NCBI GenBank assembly: GCA_019009955.1
Contig: CM032228.1
Location: 206,908,501-206,972,500, forward strand
Length of the DNA: 64,000 nt
Reading direction: 5' to 3'
Origin: Riptortus pedestris
Taxonomy: Eukaryota; Arthropoda; Insecta; Hemiptera; Alydidae
The notes beneath the pieces were generated by a model. The model saw only the letters and a program-made list of their open reading frames with translations. It made no database searches and was not told the DNA's origin. How positions within the stretch are numbered: the stretch's first letter is position 1; each line of letters opens with the position of its first letter. Shown in pieces: positions 21,591-31,622 of the stretch. Position numbers and translations under genes: made by a program.

Positions 21591-22560
21591 GGTGCTAACA
21601 TGGCTGGCAAGTGTCGTAGATGATAAGGGGCGTGTAAGCCAGTCAGGTATCTCTTCAGGGTGACTAAAACCCTTAAATGTTATGGAGTGTCACAGGCCTG
21701 AGACTACTCCCTGGAGAAAGAGGTTAGAACTGAATTTGACGAAACCCCTCAACGGTCATCAATGATGAGTTAGTTTCCAGTAGTCATCATTCCAGACCGC
21801 TCTTGGTCAACTGGTGTTCACTGTTCAGGTTCACAGGCCCCGGAAAGCCATCACTCTCTTGAGAGATATTCAAGCTCTAAAATACAATGAGTATGAGTTC
21901 AATTATATTGCATTTACAGACTACGCCAGGTAATTTTTTCCTCGAACACCTGAACCTGATTTCTGAGGGAATGAACTAAGGAACCAAAAAGGTCATAAAG
22001 ACATGTAGGTGTTCCCTGCTATGTCAGTCCATCCAGCATGAAAGGCATCTTTGAGAAAATCTCATTCATACCAATAGAATCGTGATTGGATAAAATTCAA
22101 CTTCAGATCAGAGTTGTTAGAGAGGTAGCTCTTAGCCTTCATAAGCTTACTGATATTTGCTTGTATTATTATACAGACTACAATTTTAATCTAACCTCCT
22201 GTTTTGCCCCACTTACATCTTGTAACCGCGAAATTAGAATAGGTCTTCAATTCCAAAGTTGAACCCTTGACAGAACAGAGAATGAAGTAGAGAGAATTAA
22301 GTGTTCGCTGACATTTTACTGGAGTAATCCTTTATAAACGGATGCTTAACAAGGTCAGAACCGTATTTAAAAATAAATAAATAAAATAGTATTTCTGCCC
22401 TCAAATAATCTGCATCCTGACACTGCTCCAAGGTTTTACAGATTTCGTTTTGGTTCAAATTTTACTGTTAAAACATAAATATTGCACCTAATCCTTACTG
22501 AGAGCAATTTAAGTACTTCAGACAAATAATGGATCTTTAGGTCTCAAACTAAGCAATCTT
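21591..22560. other. Unassigned GC-richer block
   Basis: The part at about 21590-22120 is less AT-rich than its surroundings and looks like eroded coding or repeat sequence. All frames carry several stops and I recognise no family. Confidence 0.3.
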
Positions 22561-22562
22561 TA

Positions 22563-22762
22563 TTCTCTTCTACCATTGGCAGACGTTTCGCCCTCCTGGC
22601 CATTAACAATGCTAAAACATACAGGGCAAACTTTTATCTCTCAGAATACTAACTAACCTTAAAAATTATTAATAAGGCTCAATAAAAAGGCCTTGTCCTC
22701 TACTGTTTTTAATATTATGCAGAGTGCACTTTCGGAGTCAGCGCTCCATCGTCAGAGCCTGC
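22563..22762 (-). mobile_element. Two hammerhead-like hairpin modules of Penelope type
   Basis: On the minus strand, CTGACGA (22749-22755) is followed by a GGAG...CTCC stem and GAAA (22730-22733), then 'gtgcactctgcataatatt'. Further along, 'ggccaggagggcgaaacgtctg' with a following AATAAAG forms a second, more eroded unit. Hammerhead-like motifs near the ends are known for Penelope-like elements. The U needed before the cleavage site is not in register, so self-cleavage is doubtful. See also 25913, 30669 and 35187. Confidence 0.4.
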
Positions 22763-22864
22763 TGATTATAGCTGTGTAGCCTGGACAACAACCGCCGGGC
22801 GACAATTAAAAATCATTCCTCCCAGTCAATATAACAATAAATCTACAAAGGAGAATAAAAAAAA

Positions 22865-23322
22865 GGTCCTTCACGCAGGGGCTGCGTAAACTAAGCATAT
22901 CTCCCACGTGTAGTGAACAATACAGAAATTTCACGAGAGCCATACAGTTACGGAAACGGCCGAACTAGCTTTTACCAGAAACCCACGACTAGGACCGAAG
23001 TTAGCCGATTTCATCTCCGCCCGTTACGTGCACACATATAACATAAATGCAAATATCTCGGTTAATATTCAAGATAGTGAAGAAGTGTATATAACAATGT
23101 TAATAGTAAATTTAATTTAATAAGATTGGTTCTATACAATTTTGCAATCCGACGTACAGTAACAGAGATAATTCGAATTTTCGAAAATCCCCCCCTAAAC
23201 CTCCCCTCCTACATGTCCGATTTCAGTCATTAACGAACTTGATCTTTATTTTTACATAAAACGTTTAAATATCGAGTTTGGTAACGATCATGCAAAAATT
23301 GCGACCGCTAGAGCGTTAACAG

Positions 23323-23384
<62 letters not shown>

Positions 23385-23487
23385 GAACGGACCTCATTTT
23401 CGACATCTCCTGGGTAGGATCAATGGGCATTTGAAGAAAATTTTTGAAATTCAAGTCATGAGTACGACCTCAATAGCTGATTTCCCT
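22865..23487 (-). mobile_element. HINE-like repeat, copy 11
   Basis: Starts 'gtccttcacgcaggggctgcg', with the hairpin intact, and ends 'ctcaatagctgatttccc', missing the final half of the palindrome. A (TA)n array lies at about 23327-23379. Confidence 0.8.
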
Positions 23488-23687
23488 TCTCTAACTCATT
23501 AATACATTCAGCTTTAAATGAAGTGGGAATTTGTCAACAATATCTAATCTCGTAACGAGATAACCCTCATTTGTGCCAAGCCATGATTAACAATAATCAT
23601 AAATATATAACAATAATAAAATCCTATACTATATTCACTAATTATAAATAAGTAAGATTAAGAATCAAAAGGTTAGTAGATATTTAA

Positions 23688-24654
23688 CCTTTAACTGGGT
23701 AGGTCCCTAGATGAGACACTACTAGGTAGGTGGGGTGCTGTGAACACCCCAACATTTTTTCCCCAATAAAGTCATACTAATGCATTCTATATTTTATATT
23801 TAATGGGCAAAACCTTTTCTATTAATAGGGGAAGCATATAGAAGGGAAAACAAAAAAGAATAATGTATAAAACATTTATGATTACATTTATTTAATTTCT
23901 ATCCACAAAAAGTTACTTAAACGTTATTCCCGATAGATAAACTTTATCAAAAATACAATCAAATTTATAATAATACATATCATATAATAATGCATTTATA
24001 GAATTATACTGTTTATATTATAAACACAAGAAAATATGTATAAAGTATATAAAAATATTATTTAACACAAGAAAATGGCTGAGCAGATTGACTTGAGTCC
24101 ACATATTTCTCACATATATTTTTCATATGGTTTAGGCAAATAAACTGTTGGCATTTTGTTTTTTTATCATCCTTCCTCGGACAGATTGTACTCCTCCCTG
24201 ACGACGATTGTGTCCTCGAAACTGGTTGTACAGGTTCGACTCCTACCATCTTTGAAAGTTTTGTTTTCAGCTCTTTTGGTAATGAGGTTTTCGCAAGCTC
24301 TTTTCTTCAAATGAGGTTGGAGAAGTTCAAAGCCAATTTCTCTCAGAAACTGTGATTTTACTACACCACTTTGTGGATTATTTGAGATGAAACGCGGGGT
24401 GTAGAGAGCACTGAGGCTGTAACACAACTGGGTAGGTGGGGTGTTGCGGGCACCCCTTGCAGGTTTTGACACGTTCGGACACGTCTGCCGACTCCCAGTA
24501 GGCGCGCTTTATGTTCAAAGCCACATGAATCAACTTGCAGATAACAAATAAGAAGCTAAAAAAAATTTCAGCAGTATTATCAACTTATAAGTAATAAATA
24601 ATACTAAATAACTTTCTTGGGGTGCTGTCAGCACCCCGCCTACCCACTTAAAGG
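23688..24654 (-). mobile_element. piggyBac-type element, internally deleted, with both ends and TTAA duplication
   Basis: TTAA occurs at 23684-23687 and 24655-24658. The termini are inverted: CCTTTAACTGGGTAGG at the left and, on the other strand, CCTTTAAGTGGGTAGG at the right. Subterminal palindromes GGGGTGCTGTGAACACCCC and GGGGTGCTGTCAGCACCCC follow at the two sides. TTAA target sites and CCY-type termini are the hallmarks of piggyBac. Only the C-terminal part of the transposase remains inside, so this is a non-autonomous derivative of 967 bp. Confidence 0.9.
24058..24472 (-). pseudogene. piggyBac transposase C-terminus, frameshifted
   Basis: The upstream part ('REIGFELLQPHLKKRACEN', about 24290-24350) corresponds to the helix before the Cys-rich domain. 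After a frame change the tail reads 'ICPRKDDKKTKCQQFICL' followed by 'NHMKNICEK', a variant of the C-terminal zinc-binding (RING/PHD-like) domain of piggyBac transposases that contacts the transposon ends. The catalytic Asp region is entirely missing. A third copy of the terminal motif ('actgggtaggtggggtgttgcgggcacccc' region, about 24429-24458) lies directly upstream of the remnant, suggesting that the deletion joined near-terminal sequence to the C-terminus. Confidence 0.75.
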
Positions 24655-24658
24655 TTAA

Positions 24659-25140
24659 AATTATCACAGCCATAAGAATTAAATCACTTCGGAATAATAA
24701 ATAAAAATCACCACCTAAACCTCTTTGGAAATGAACATGGATTCCAGAATTTCCTCGTACCTGACTTTGGTTCCTTGAGTAACACTTTCAAATTGTGAAA
24801 TCTAAATTTGTTTTCTGCAACATTTCAGTACTGTACAAAATCAGATTTATTCTTATTTTTGGCATTGATTTTGCCTCATTCTGGTGTCAGGTCTCATTTA
24901 TTCCAGGTACTGTCTTGTTTCCCCAATGTACTTCTTGGTGCAATCTAGACAACTAATTTCATAAACTCAACAAATTTATACAGTGTGATATTAAAATTGG
25001 TTGGATTAGCTCATGTAGGAAATTTCAAGTTTGCTAAATAGTTGTCCTTGCTGGTAATTACAGTTGCGTCATCATCCTGTCAACAAATGATTATTTGGCC
25101 AACCTGTTAATTGGCCCAATTAGTTGGTTGCTAGTTGCAG
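24659..25140. other. No recognisable feature
   Basis: AT-rich unique sequence. It ends with a pyrimidine-containing stretch and 'ttgctagttgcag', a plausible splice acceptor for the candidate exon that follows. Confidence 0.4.
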
Positions 25141-25225
25141 TCATGGAGAGACGATGGCCGAGGAAGCATATGCTGCCTCACGGGAGGAGGCTCACTTTCC
25201 CAGAAGTGGTGGAAATGGCCGTCAG
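25141..25225 (+). CDS. Candidate internal or first coding exon (unassigned)
   Basis: An open block of 85 bp, clearly GC-richer than its flanks, sits between a possible acceptor ('ctagttgcag', ending 25140) and a possible donor (CAG|GTAGGA at 25226). From the ATG at 25143 it reads 27 codons and leaves two bases, beginning 'MERRWPRKHMLPHGRRLTF' and continuing to 'VEMAV'. I do not recognise the protein. No partner exon was found, and a piece of an old element is as likely. It is the only place in the window where sites and composition together look like a host exon. Confidence 0.2.
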
Positions 25226-26187
25226 GTAGGAGATACATAATACCATGGAGATAAAATGAATTTTGTAATAAAATGGACTTCATAATCGACCAAGCAATTA
25301 TTTACAAGGTTGTAAATAAATCATTTTCTCCCGTGTCTGCTACAATCTACTGCATATTTATTCATATTTTTATGCTATTTACAAAAACAAAAATCGGTTT
25401 AAAGTACATCATTGAGTAAATGACTTCCTTGTACTCCTATTAAATGAAATTAACAAACTTTTTTGACTCATAGCATTTAAAGTTATTTAATTTAAGAGTA
25501 ATATTAAATATCTCTGTTCCAACACATTAGATAAGAAAATTTAGAACATAATTCATAATTCGGTGTGTGTTCCTTTACTTTTGCTTTTTTTAAAAATTTT
25601 AATTTGACTATACTGTTTTTTATTATTTATTCCATTTAATAAATTTCAACTGTAAATATTCCTGTTTTATTATTTTTTTTAACTATTTATTTAAATTTTG
25701 TACATATACTACTGGTAAGCTTTCAATTTTAATCTATACAATTTTTTTTTTCTTACATAAACTGTAAATATTCACTGGGACACTAATTTATATTCTTTAA
25801 GTTTTGTGTTCTAACTCTTAATACTTGACCTTCAATATGAACATATATTTCTTATTTTAATTAAATGACATTTTAACAACGTTTTTAACGGTAAATGTTT
25901 GCCAGGAGGTCACTAATGATGAAGCGTATGCCCTGAAAGTGCTCTGTCGCAAAGAATAAACAACTGTGAAGGGATGAGGCCTCTCTTTTCTTACCTGAGA
26001 TTATACTTCCTTCTCCATCCAGCACCTCAAAAATAGATAATTCATAAATCTATTCATGATGAGCAAAATGGTTCTTCACGTATTTTTTTGTATCAAATAA
26101 ATACGATGAAACTTCCATTTTTATATTTCCGCCTACCAATAAAACTCCCCTTCCACTAAGTCCATTTTAATCAATAGGTGGGTGCAC
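25226..26187. other. AT-rich sequence with one hammerhead-like module
   Basis: Nothing is recognised apart from 25913-25990, described separately. Confidence 0.5.
25913..25990 (+). mobile_element. Hammerhead-like hairpin module
   Basis: CTAATGA (25913-25919), a short stem, GAAA (25935-25938), then GTG-CTCTGT-CGC, AATAAA, and 'ggatgaggcctctcttttcttacctg'. It is a diverged relative of the module at 35187. The altered CTAATGA argues that it is inactive. Confidence 0.4.
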
Positions 26188-27805
26188 AACTAGAAGATTC
26201 TTCTTCTTCTTTTGCTACCTCCTTTTTGCCATTCAGCGTGGAGGTGTCTCAGTCCAGGCCATGCATCACGGTCCCTGGCCAGAGCTCTCATAGCATTTAG
26301 ACCCTTCCCTCTGTTCTGTCCAAGCCTGGAGATGTGTTCAGCCTATGTAATTCTCGGCTGCCACGAGGTCGCCTTCCTGTCGGTCTGGCCTCAAAGAACT
26401 TCCTAGGGTCCCGGTCTTCATGCATACGGCATAGGTGGACAAACCTTCTCAGCTGTTTCTTTTCAACGGATTCTCTGACTGCTGAGACTCCCAAGTCCTC
26501 TCGGATCCGCTGGTTCCTGATCCTGATCCCTCCGGGTCACACCGGCAACCCTCCTGAGGTACTTCATTTCTGCGGCTGTCGCTCGGCTCCAGTGTTTGTC
26601 CAGTGGGACCCAGCTTTCGCTGCCATATATACATATAGGTAAATGGCCTTGAAAATTTGCATTTTAACATTTTTGTCCACCTCTCTCTTTCTCGCAATAG
26701 TGTTGCATAAGTGGAAATAAACACTATTTGCTTTGGTGATCCTGTTGGAAATTTCTCCATCCATTTTTGAATTTCTGCTTATGACAGTTCCTAGATAGGT
26801 ATACTCTTCTGTCGTTTGCAGGATTTCTCCTCTGCATTGGATCTCCACATTTTCTTCCTCACGGCCTATATGCATTACCCTGCTCTTAATTGCATTGATT
26901 GACATTCCTTTCCTACATAGCTCTGTTTCCCACTCGACAATTGCTTGCTGCAGTTTGTCCTGTATATCCGCTATAAGGACTATATCATCCGCGAAGATCA
27001 TTGCTTGAGCAAGGGATCGTCCTCATATTCCATTTTACCACCACTGTTCTTGCTGTTCTCCGCTTACATATTTTTAGGATCTCATCCATAAATATGATGA
27101 ACAGCAAAGGACTAAGGCTGTCTCCTTGCTTTAAACCTATGCCCATTCGAAGGGAGTCCGAACCCTTCCATTTAACCTTACTACTCCTTTCGTGTCGTGG
27201 TAGGTGGATTTTATAGCAGCTATTAGTGCTCCCGGAATATTCTTCTCTGCTAGTGCTGCCCAAATTTCGTGCATTGGGACCGTATCGAATGCCGCCTTAA
27301 TATCAAGGAACGCCAGGTACATGCTTTTGCCTCTTTCCCAGGCCTTTTCTATTATAGTCCTTAGGAAGAAGATGTGATCCTGGGTCTGTCGGTTTGGCCT
27401 GTTCCTCCTCCAAGTTTCCCTCCACCAGCAGTCTCAGCTTTCGTTCTAGGATGGCGGTGTAGAGTTTGTAGACCACTGGGAAAGGCAAATAGGCCTATAG
27501 TTTCCACAATCACTTGAGCTTCCTCTCTTATGTATCGGGATGAGGATGTTATACTCCCACTCCTTTGGCATGACGTTTTGAGTGAAAACTTCTTGAAAGA
27601 GTGCTTGGAGGTGTTTACATAGCTCTGTCCCTCCATATTTAATTAGCTCTGGGGCTATACCATCTCTCCCTGCTGCTTTTCCTGTTTTAAGCTTCTCTAC
27701 AACTATTTCCACCTCCTCTTCCCAAATTATATCGTCGTAGTCTTCCTTTGCTGGTGTAACTCTACCTGGAGGTGTTTCCTCTCGTGCTCTGGAACTAGAA
27801 GATTC
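26188..27805 (-). mobile_element. 5'-truncated LINE with 13-bp target duplication
   Basis: The 13-bp direct repeat AACTAGAAGATTC flanks the element exactly (26188-26200 and 27793-27805), so the insertion spans 26201-27792. The 3' end on the minus strand is an A/G-rich tail (AAAAGAAGAAGAAG), and the 5' end is truncated within the reverse transcriptase frame. This is the classic outcome of target-primed reverse transcription. The undamaged target duplication suggests a fairly recent insertion despite the frame breaks. Confidence 0.92.
26201..27725 (-). pseudogene. LINE reverse transcriptase, broken by frameshifts and stops
   Basis: Read 5' to 3' on the minus strand: 'KTGKAAGRDGIAPELIKYGG' (about 27690), 'NYRPICL' (about 27490), the first catalytic block 'AFLDIKAAFDTVP' (27270-27320), 'GLKQGDSLSPLLFIIFMDE' (about 27110-27160) and the catalytic 'FADDIVLIADIQD' (about 26960-27000). 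Then come 'YTYLGTVISRNSKMDGEI' and a C-terminal tail with 'KKQLRRFVHLCRMHEDRDP' and 'ARPTGRRPRG' (26340-26430). The order matches non-LTR retrotransposon ORF2 from RT motif 1 to the C-terminus. The endonuclease is lost by 5' truncation. At least four frame changes separate the blocks, so no active enzyme can be made. Clade not assigned. Confidence 0.9.
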
Positions 27806-28130
27806 AGCAATCTTAAATATAATTCCATAATGGTAAAGCTAATCGTTCTTGATTTATGAGGCTTAGGTCCGTAGAAGTGTCGACATTACCATACACCGTC
27901 AAGATGGGTAAGTGCGGAACAAAAATGATAATTCCATTCAAATTTGAAAATCTAAAATTTTCCTTTGCACATGCCAATACATCCTTTATTTTGGAGATAA
28001 GAATTTTAGTGACTTTGTTACTGAAAGTAAAAATCAGATGATTATAATTGTTGGTTTACTTAAAAATAATGATAAAAACAGTCTTAATATTTGAGGTAAG
28101 AAGAAAATTTATTAAACAGAAATTGTGTTG
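27806..28130. other. No recognisable feature
   Basis: AT-rich. A 61-codon frame at 27856-28041 has no motif. Confidence 0.45.
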
Positions 28131-28203
28131 AAAATTAATTGTTTAACAAGATTGTTTTTATAACGTTTTTCCTTCCGACTCATAATATCTAAGATGTGTG
28201 GAA

Positions 28204-28520
28204 TTTACGAATCTAATATTCAGAGTTCGCCTAAATTGCAGGCGCACTGGGAGGGACCTTACAAGGTGATCAAGAGACTGAACGACGTGGTCTACAGGAT
28301 TCAGAGATACCACTATCCGAGGTCTAAAATGAAAGTGGTACACCTAGAGCGACTGGCCAAGTATGGTAACGGCGATATTGACCCTATTCAGGACGAAAAA
28401 GGTGTGGGCGGAGTGTTGCAAAAATTAAATGGCTCTACTATTCAAGGCGTGATTGGGGAGTGCGGAGGGGTTCAAAGAAGTGCCGCTAATTTGTCGCTAA
28501 TTGGTGGAAGGCACTAGTCC
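28204..28520 (+). pseudogene. Ty3/Gypsy-type integrase C-terminus
   Basis: The frame reads 'SPKLQAHWEGPYKVIKRLND' then 'VVYRIQ' and 'RSKMKVVHLERLAKYG', the C-terminal integrase (GPY/F-type) region of Ty3/Gypsy pol. A stop ends the frame at 28517. Everything upstream (protease, RT, RNase H, integrase core) is missing: the text before 28204 belongs to a HINE-like fragment. Composition is much less AT-rich than the surroundings. It is a 5'-deleted remnant. Confidence 0.85.
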
Positions 28521-28690
28521 CTTCCAGTCCTTCTTGGAAGAGCCTCGGTCTCATCCTGCTTCTCTATTTAAGCCTGTACAGTTCGACCTAGTGAAGTCGT
28601 ACCATGGGCAGTTAAATGTTGACGCCATCACACACCTTATTTGTGTATATCTCACTTAGTAAGGTCCATTTAAAACAATGTTATATTTAA
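28521..28690 (+). mobile_element. Possible partial LTR after the Gypsy remnant
   Basis: Text with 'tctatttaagcctgtacag' has the look of a TATA-like box and start region in an LTR and lies just after pol, where a 3' LTR is expected. No second LTR is present to compare, so the assignment is tentative. Confidence 0.35.
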
Positions 28691-28749
28691 GTTTGATAAA
28701 AGACGTTTCATCGTGTCGTTAAGAGGAGATGAGAAGAAATGGGGGAATA

Positions 28750-28925
28750 CTAAAGTCTGAATGGTGAAAATTGCGAATATATCCGTTAATATGTGAGATA
28801 GAGGGGAAAAAATAAAATCAACATTTATAGGAAAATAAATATTTAAAAAGATGGCTTTTTAGAAATTTTAGATCCGACTAACAGAGATATTTTGAATTTT
28901 CGATTTCCCCCCCCTCTCTAAGACA
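28750..28925 (-). mobile_element. Degenerate HINE-like middle block
   Basis: Recognisable as 'aatatatccgttaatatgtgagatagag', 'gatccgactaacagagatattttgaattttcg' and a C run. The ends are missing. Confidence 0.5.
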
Positions 28926-29089
28926 GCTAATTTCTCTACACATTAAATAGCTAACTTAAATACTTTTATACATTCGTTGTAATAATGCCCCAAATTCAAT
29001 AAATAAATTTTCTAAAGTCTTTCTGTTTAACAATTATATGTAATCAATTATTTTGTTAACAAGCTTAAAATTACAGACATAATTTTAAG

Positions 29090-29555
29090 GACTCTTTAAA
29101 TATATTTTTCCATATCTTGATTATTAACAGAGATATTAGCATTTTTTTTTAGTATTGAGTGGGGGTTTAACTCCTGCTCATGTCATATTAACAATATGTT
29201 GTAATTTCATGAACCACTTCATTATAAGCTTGAATTCCAAAGGGGCTCAAGTTAAGCATGAGTTAAAGCGTTGGCCTTAATCTCATATGGCCCGATTCCC
29301 ACCTGGGTAATTTATTTAGTGACGGAATTTATTAGGTAAAATCCTTAGTCCCACCCTGGTTAGAAAAGGGTGTTAACCTGTAAAGAACCGTCCCAATGAG
29401 CCTTAGTTGCAAAAAGTGGACGTTCGTAAATAATTTAAATTTAAATACCAAATATAGTTCTCATTGAACTTTTACTTTTTGAGATAAATGCCAATGCGTG
29501 GCGCACGAGGGAATTCTGCTTAGTTAACACAGCCTCCGCGTGACGCACTTTTTTT
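29090..29555 (+). mobile_element. HINE-like 3' part interrupted by a SINE
   Basis: 'tatcttgattattaacagagatattagcat' (29110) and the end block 'ggaattctgcttagttaacacagcctccgcgtgacgcac' plus T run (about 29510-29552) belong to the dominant repeat. The SINE at 29244 lies between them. Confidence 0.55.
29244..29430 (+). mobile_element. tRNA-derived SINE, second copy
   Basis: Same family as 10272: 'ggctcaagttaagcatgagttaaagcg', a damaged B box ('cccgattccc'), 'gaaaagggtgttaacctgta' and 'gttgcaaaaagtggacgttc'. Confidence 0.7.
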
Positions 29556-29768
29556 ATTCTAATTGTATTTTGAGTTATATGTACACTGGAGGAAAATACT
29601 TTATTTTTGACTATTAAAAAAGTGGCCGACAGGAGTCTCCACTTTATATCAAATATAAACTTTATTGCCCTTTTTGCATTTTAAATCTTAATGAACAATT
29701 GTATGTGGTGCCCCTATACACTAACTAAATAACCAACTATGGTAGTGAGTTTGTATTATATCACCTTT

Positions 29769-29805
29769 TAACCAAGGAGGACTTGGATTGTGCTACTTTC
29801 AGTAG
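29769..29805 (-). mobile_element. Fragment of a second SINE family
   Basis: 'aaccaaggaggacttgg' matches the tail of the repeat at 54119-54302 and 34686-34790. Confidence 0.35.
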
Positions 29806-30119
29806 AAATTGTATAGTAAGGTCTAAGAACTTACCATACCTCGGGCTGAAGCCCATTATAGACTTCCGCTACTCTAATGGTGCGCAGAGGCAAACAGCTG
29901 GTTTACGTTGGTCAGTAACGATCTAATTAATATTTTATTTGTTTCATCATTTACAAACTCAGTATTTAACAATTCAATGTAAAACTAAAAGCCAAGATCA
30001 ATAATTATAAAATGGACCTCTGATTTAAAAATCAGACTGTAACTTAATCGAATATGTTTCTGTTTTTCTGAGTCACATTGAAAAACATTTCTTTAATATG
30101 AGTAACATGTTTTCTTTCA

Positions 30120-30400
30120 CTTGTAATGTGTTATCGCCATCTCTTGGTTTGTATTTTCTGACTTTGAAGCACATATAATAATGAAGCAAATCGGTGTTCG
30201 TTAGGTTTCGTGGAAGTATTCGTTGTGAATTAAGTCGCAGTGATACTTTCAGAATCCCTGTGGTTTCTTACTCAGTTATGGACCCCTTAATGTCGAATGA
30301 GACTGCACGTGATTTCACTGTAATTTGTTTACTAGTTATACTCTTCATTATAATGAATGCATTCTTCAAGATTTCTGTGTCCTTCAGAATCTGAGTGACA
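30120..30400. other. Unassigned block with a short open frame
   Basis: Less AT-rich text with ATG at 30278 followed by 'MDPLMSNETARDF' and a hydrophobic stretch up to a stop at 30394. It could be a 5' exon or an element 5' end. No family is recognised. Confidence 0.2.
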
Positions 30401-30509
30401 TTTTTATCTAGTTTGTATAGTTGTGCAGATCTGTAGCTGATTACTGTTAACATGTGTTTATATATTGTTCATAATAAGTTATCACATAAATCTGTAATTA
30501 ATATTAGCG

Positions 30510-31622
30510 AATTTCAGTAGTAGGGAAAGGGGGTTACGAGCGCAGTTTCAAAATACCCCAAATCCCCAAAAAAATACGAACGTACTAATTTTACTAATTT
30601 CTCAAATGTATAAGGATCAATAAGAAGGCCAAGTCCTCTACTGGTTTTTAATATTATGCAGAGTGCACTTTCGGAGTCAACGCTCCATCCTCAGTGCCTG
30701 CTGACAAACACAACCACGAGTTAATTTAACATTCATAGCATGGCACAAAAACAAAATAAACAACAGTCATAAAACCAGACACAAAATAATGAGTAAAACA
30801 ATGGAAAATCTTAAAACTAGTCAACAAATAAAACTAGAAAATCTAATAACTAGTCAACTACTAAAAACAAAATAAAAAATAAAACCAAAACAATAAAAAA
30901 TCTACTAACAAGTCAACTAATAAAAGAAGCAAACAACGATAAGCATATGTCAAAACTATAAATAAAATTAAAACTATAAAACCTACACAAATTACAGATG
31001 TATATGGGAAACATATCACAGTGGGTGGGAACCTCAGAAAACCCCCAGAGGAACTGTAAGAGACCTCTAAAAAAAATACAAACCCCATACTAATAAAAAA
31101 ATATAAACAAAACCCATACTAATAATACTTGGCCTTCTTATTGATCCTTATACATTTGTTCCTCTACCATCCAGCATATTCCAGAGATAATTTCTCAAAT
31201 AATCATATAGGTACGAAAATCACCTTACTTTACTTTTCGCTACCCAGTTTCAGCTACCTCCCCAAATACTAACGACCAAAAATACCCTCCAAATACTAAC
31301 GACCAAAAATACCCTCCAAATACTAACGACCAAAAATACCCTCCTAATGCTCACGACCAAAAATACCCTCCTAATGCTATTAAGGGTATTTTTGGCCGTG
31401 ATCATTTGGGGGGTATTTTTGGCCGTGATCATTTGGAGGGTATTTTTGGTCGTTAGTATTTGGGGAGGTAGCTGAAACTGGGTAGCGAAAAGTAAAGTAA
31501 GGTGATTTTCGTACCTATATGATTATTTGAGAAATTAGTAAAATTAGTACGTTTGTATTTTTTGGGGGATTTGGGGTATTTTGAAACTGCGCTCGTAACC
31601 CCCTTTTCCTACTACTAATTTC
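30510..31622. mobile_element. Foldback element with Maverick/Polinton-like termini and 6-bp duplication
   Basis: The 6-bp direct repeat AATTTC flanks the element (30510-30515 and 31617-31622). The element begins AGTAGTAGG and ends CCTACTACT. Both sides continue as long inverted repeats ('gttacgagcgcagtttcaaa', then 'taccccaaatcccc'). The inner part is a 27-bp tandem unit containing 'actaacgaccaaaaatac', in several copies on the left and inverted on the right. Long TIRs starting AG, a 6-bp duplication and internal tandem repeats are features of Mavericks/Polintons. Without the later insertion it is about 510 bp and almost fully palindromic, with none of the capsid, polymerase or integrase genes. 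Confidence 0.75.
30595..31200. mobile_element. Retroposed element inside the foldback element, 13-bp target duplication
   Basis: The direct repeat TAATTTCTCAAAT lies at 30595-30607 and 31188-31200, so 30608-31187 (580 bp) is an insertion that split the left arm of the foldback element. The outer foldback arm reads continuously once it is removed. Near the left end is a hammerhead-like module on the minus strand (TCCTCAG at 30688-30694, TTTC at 30669-30672). A perfect 31-bp inverted repeat lies at 30603-30633 and 31131-31161. The right end, 'ttcctctaccatcc' plus 'agcatattccagaga', also ends a second tiny insertion at 41967. The family is unknown; long duplications and no poly(A) suggest a Penelope-like or related mechanism. 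Confidence 0.75.

Noticed and set aside
26212..26642. Plus-strand frames over 26.2-26.6 kb
   Set aside because: Antisense shadow of the LINE C-terminus.
29460..29560. Independent hairpin terminator
   Set aside because: The hairpin and T run are the end of the dominant repeat family, not a bacterial-type terminator.
31250..31432. Short repetitive frame with FLVVSI units
   Set aside because: Translation of the 27-bp tandem repeat in the foldback element.
31260..31450. Possible CRISPR-like array of 27-bp repeats
   Set aside because: Units are directly contiguous without unique spacers and invert at the centre, and the context is a eukaryotic foldback element.
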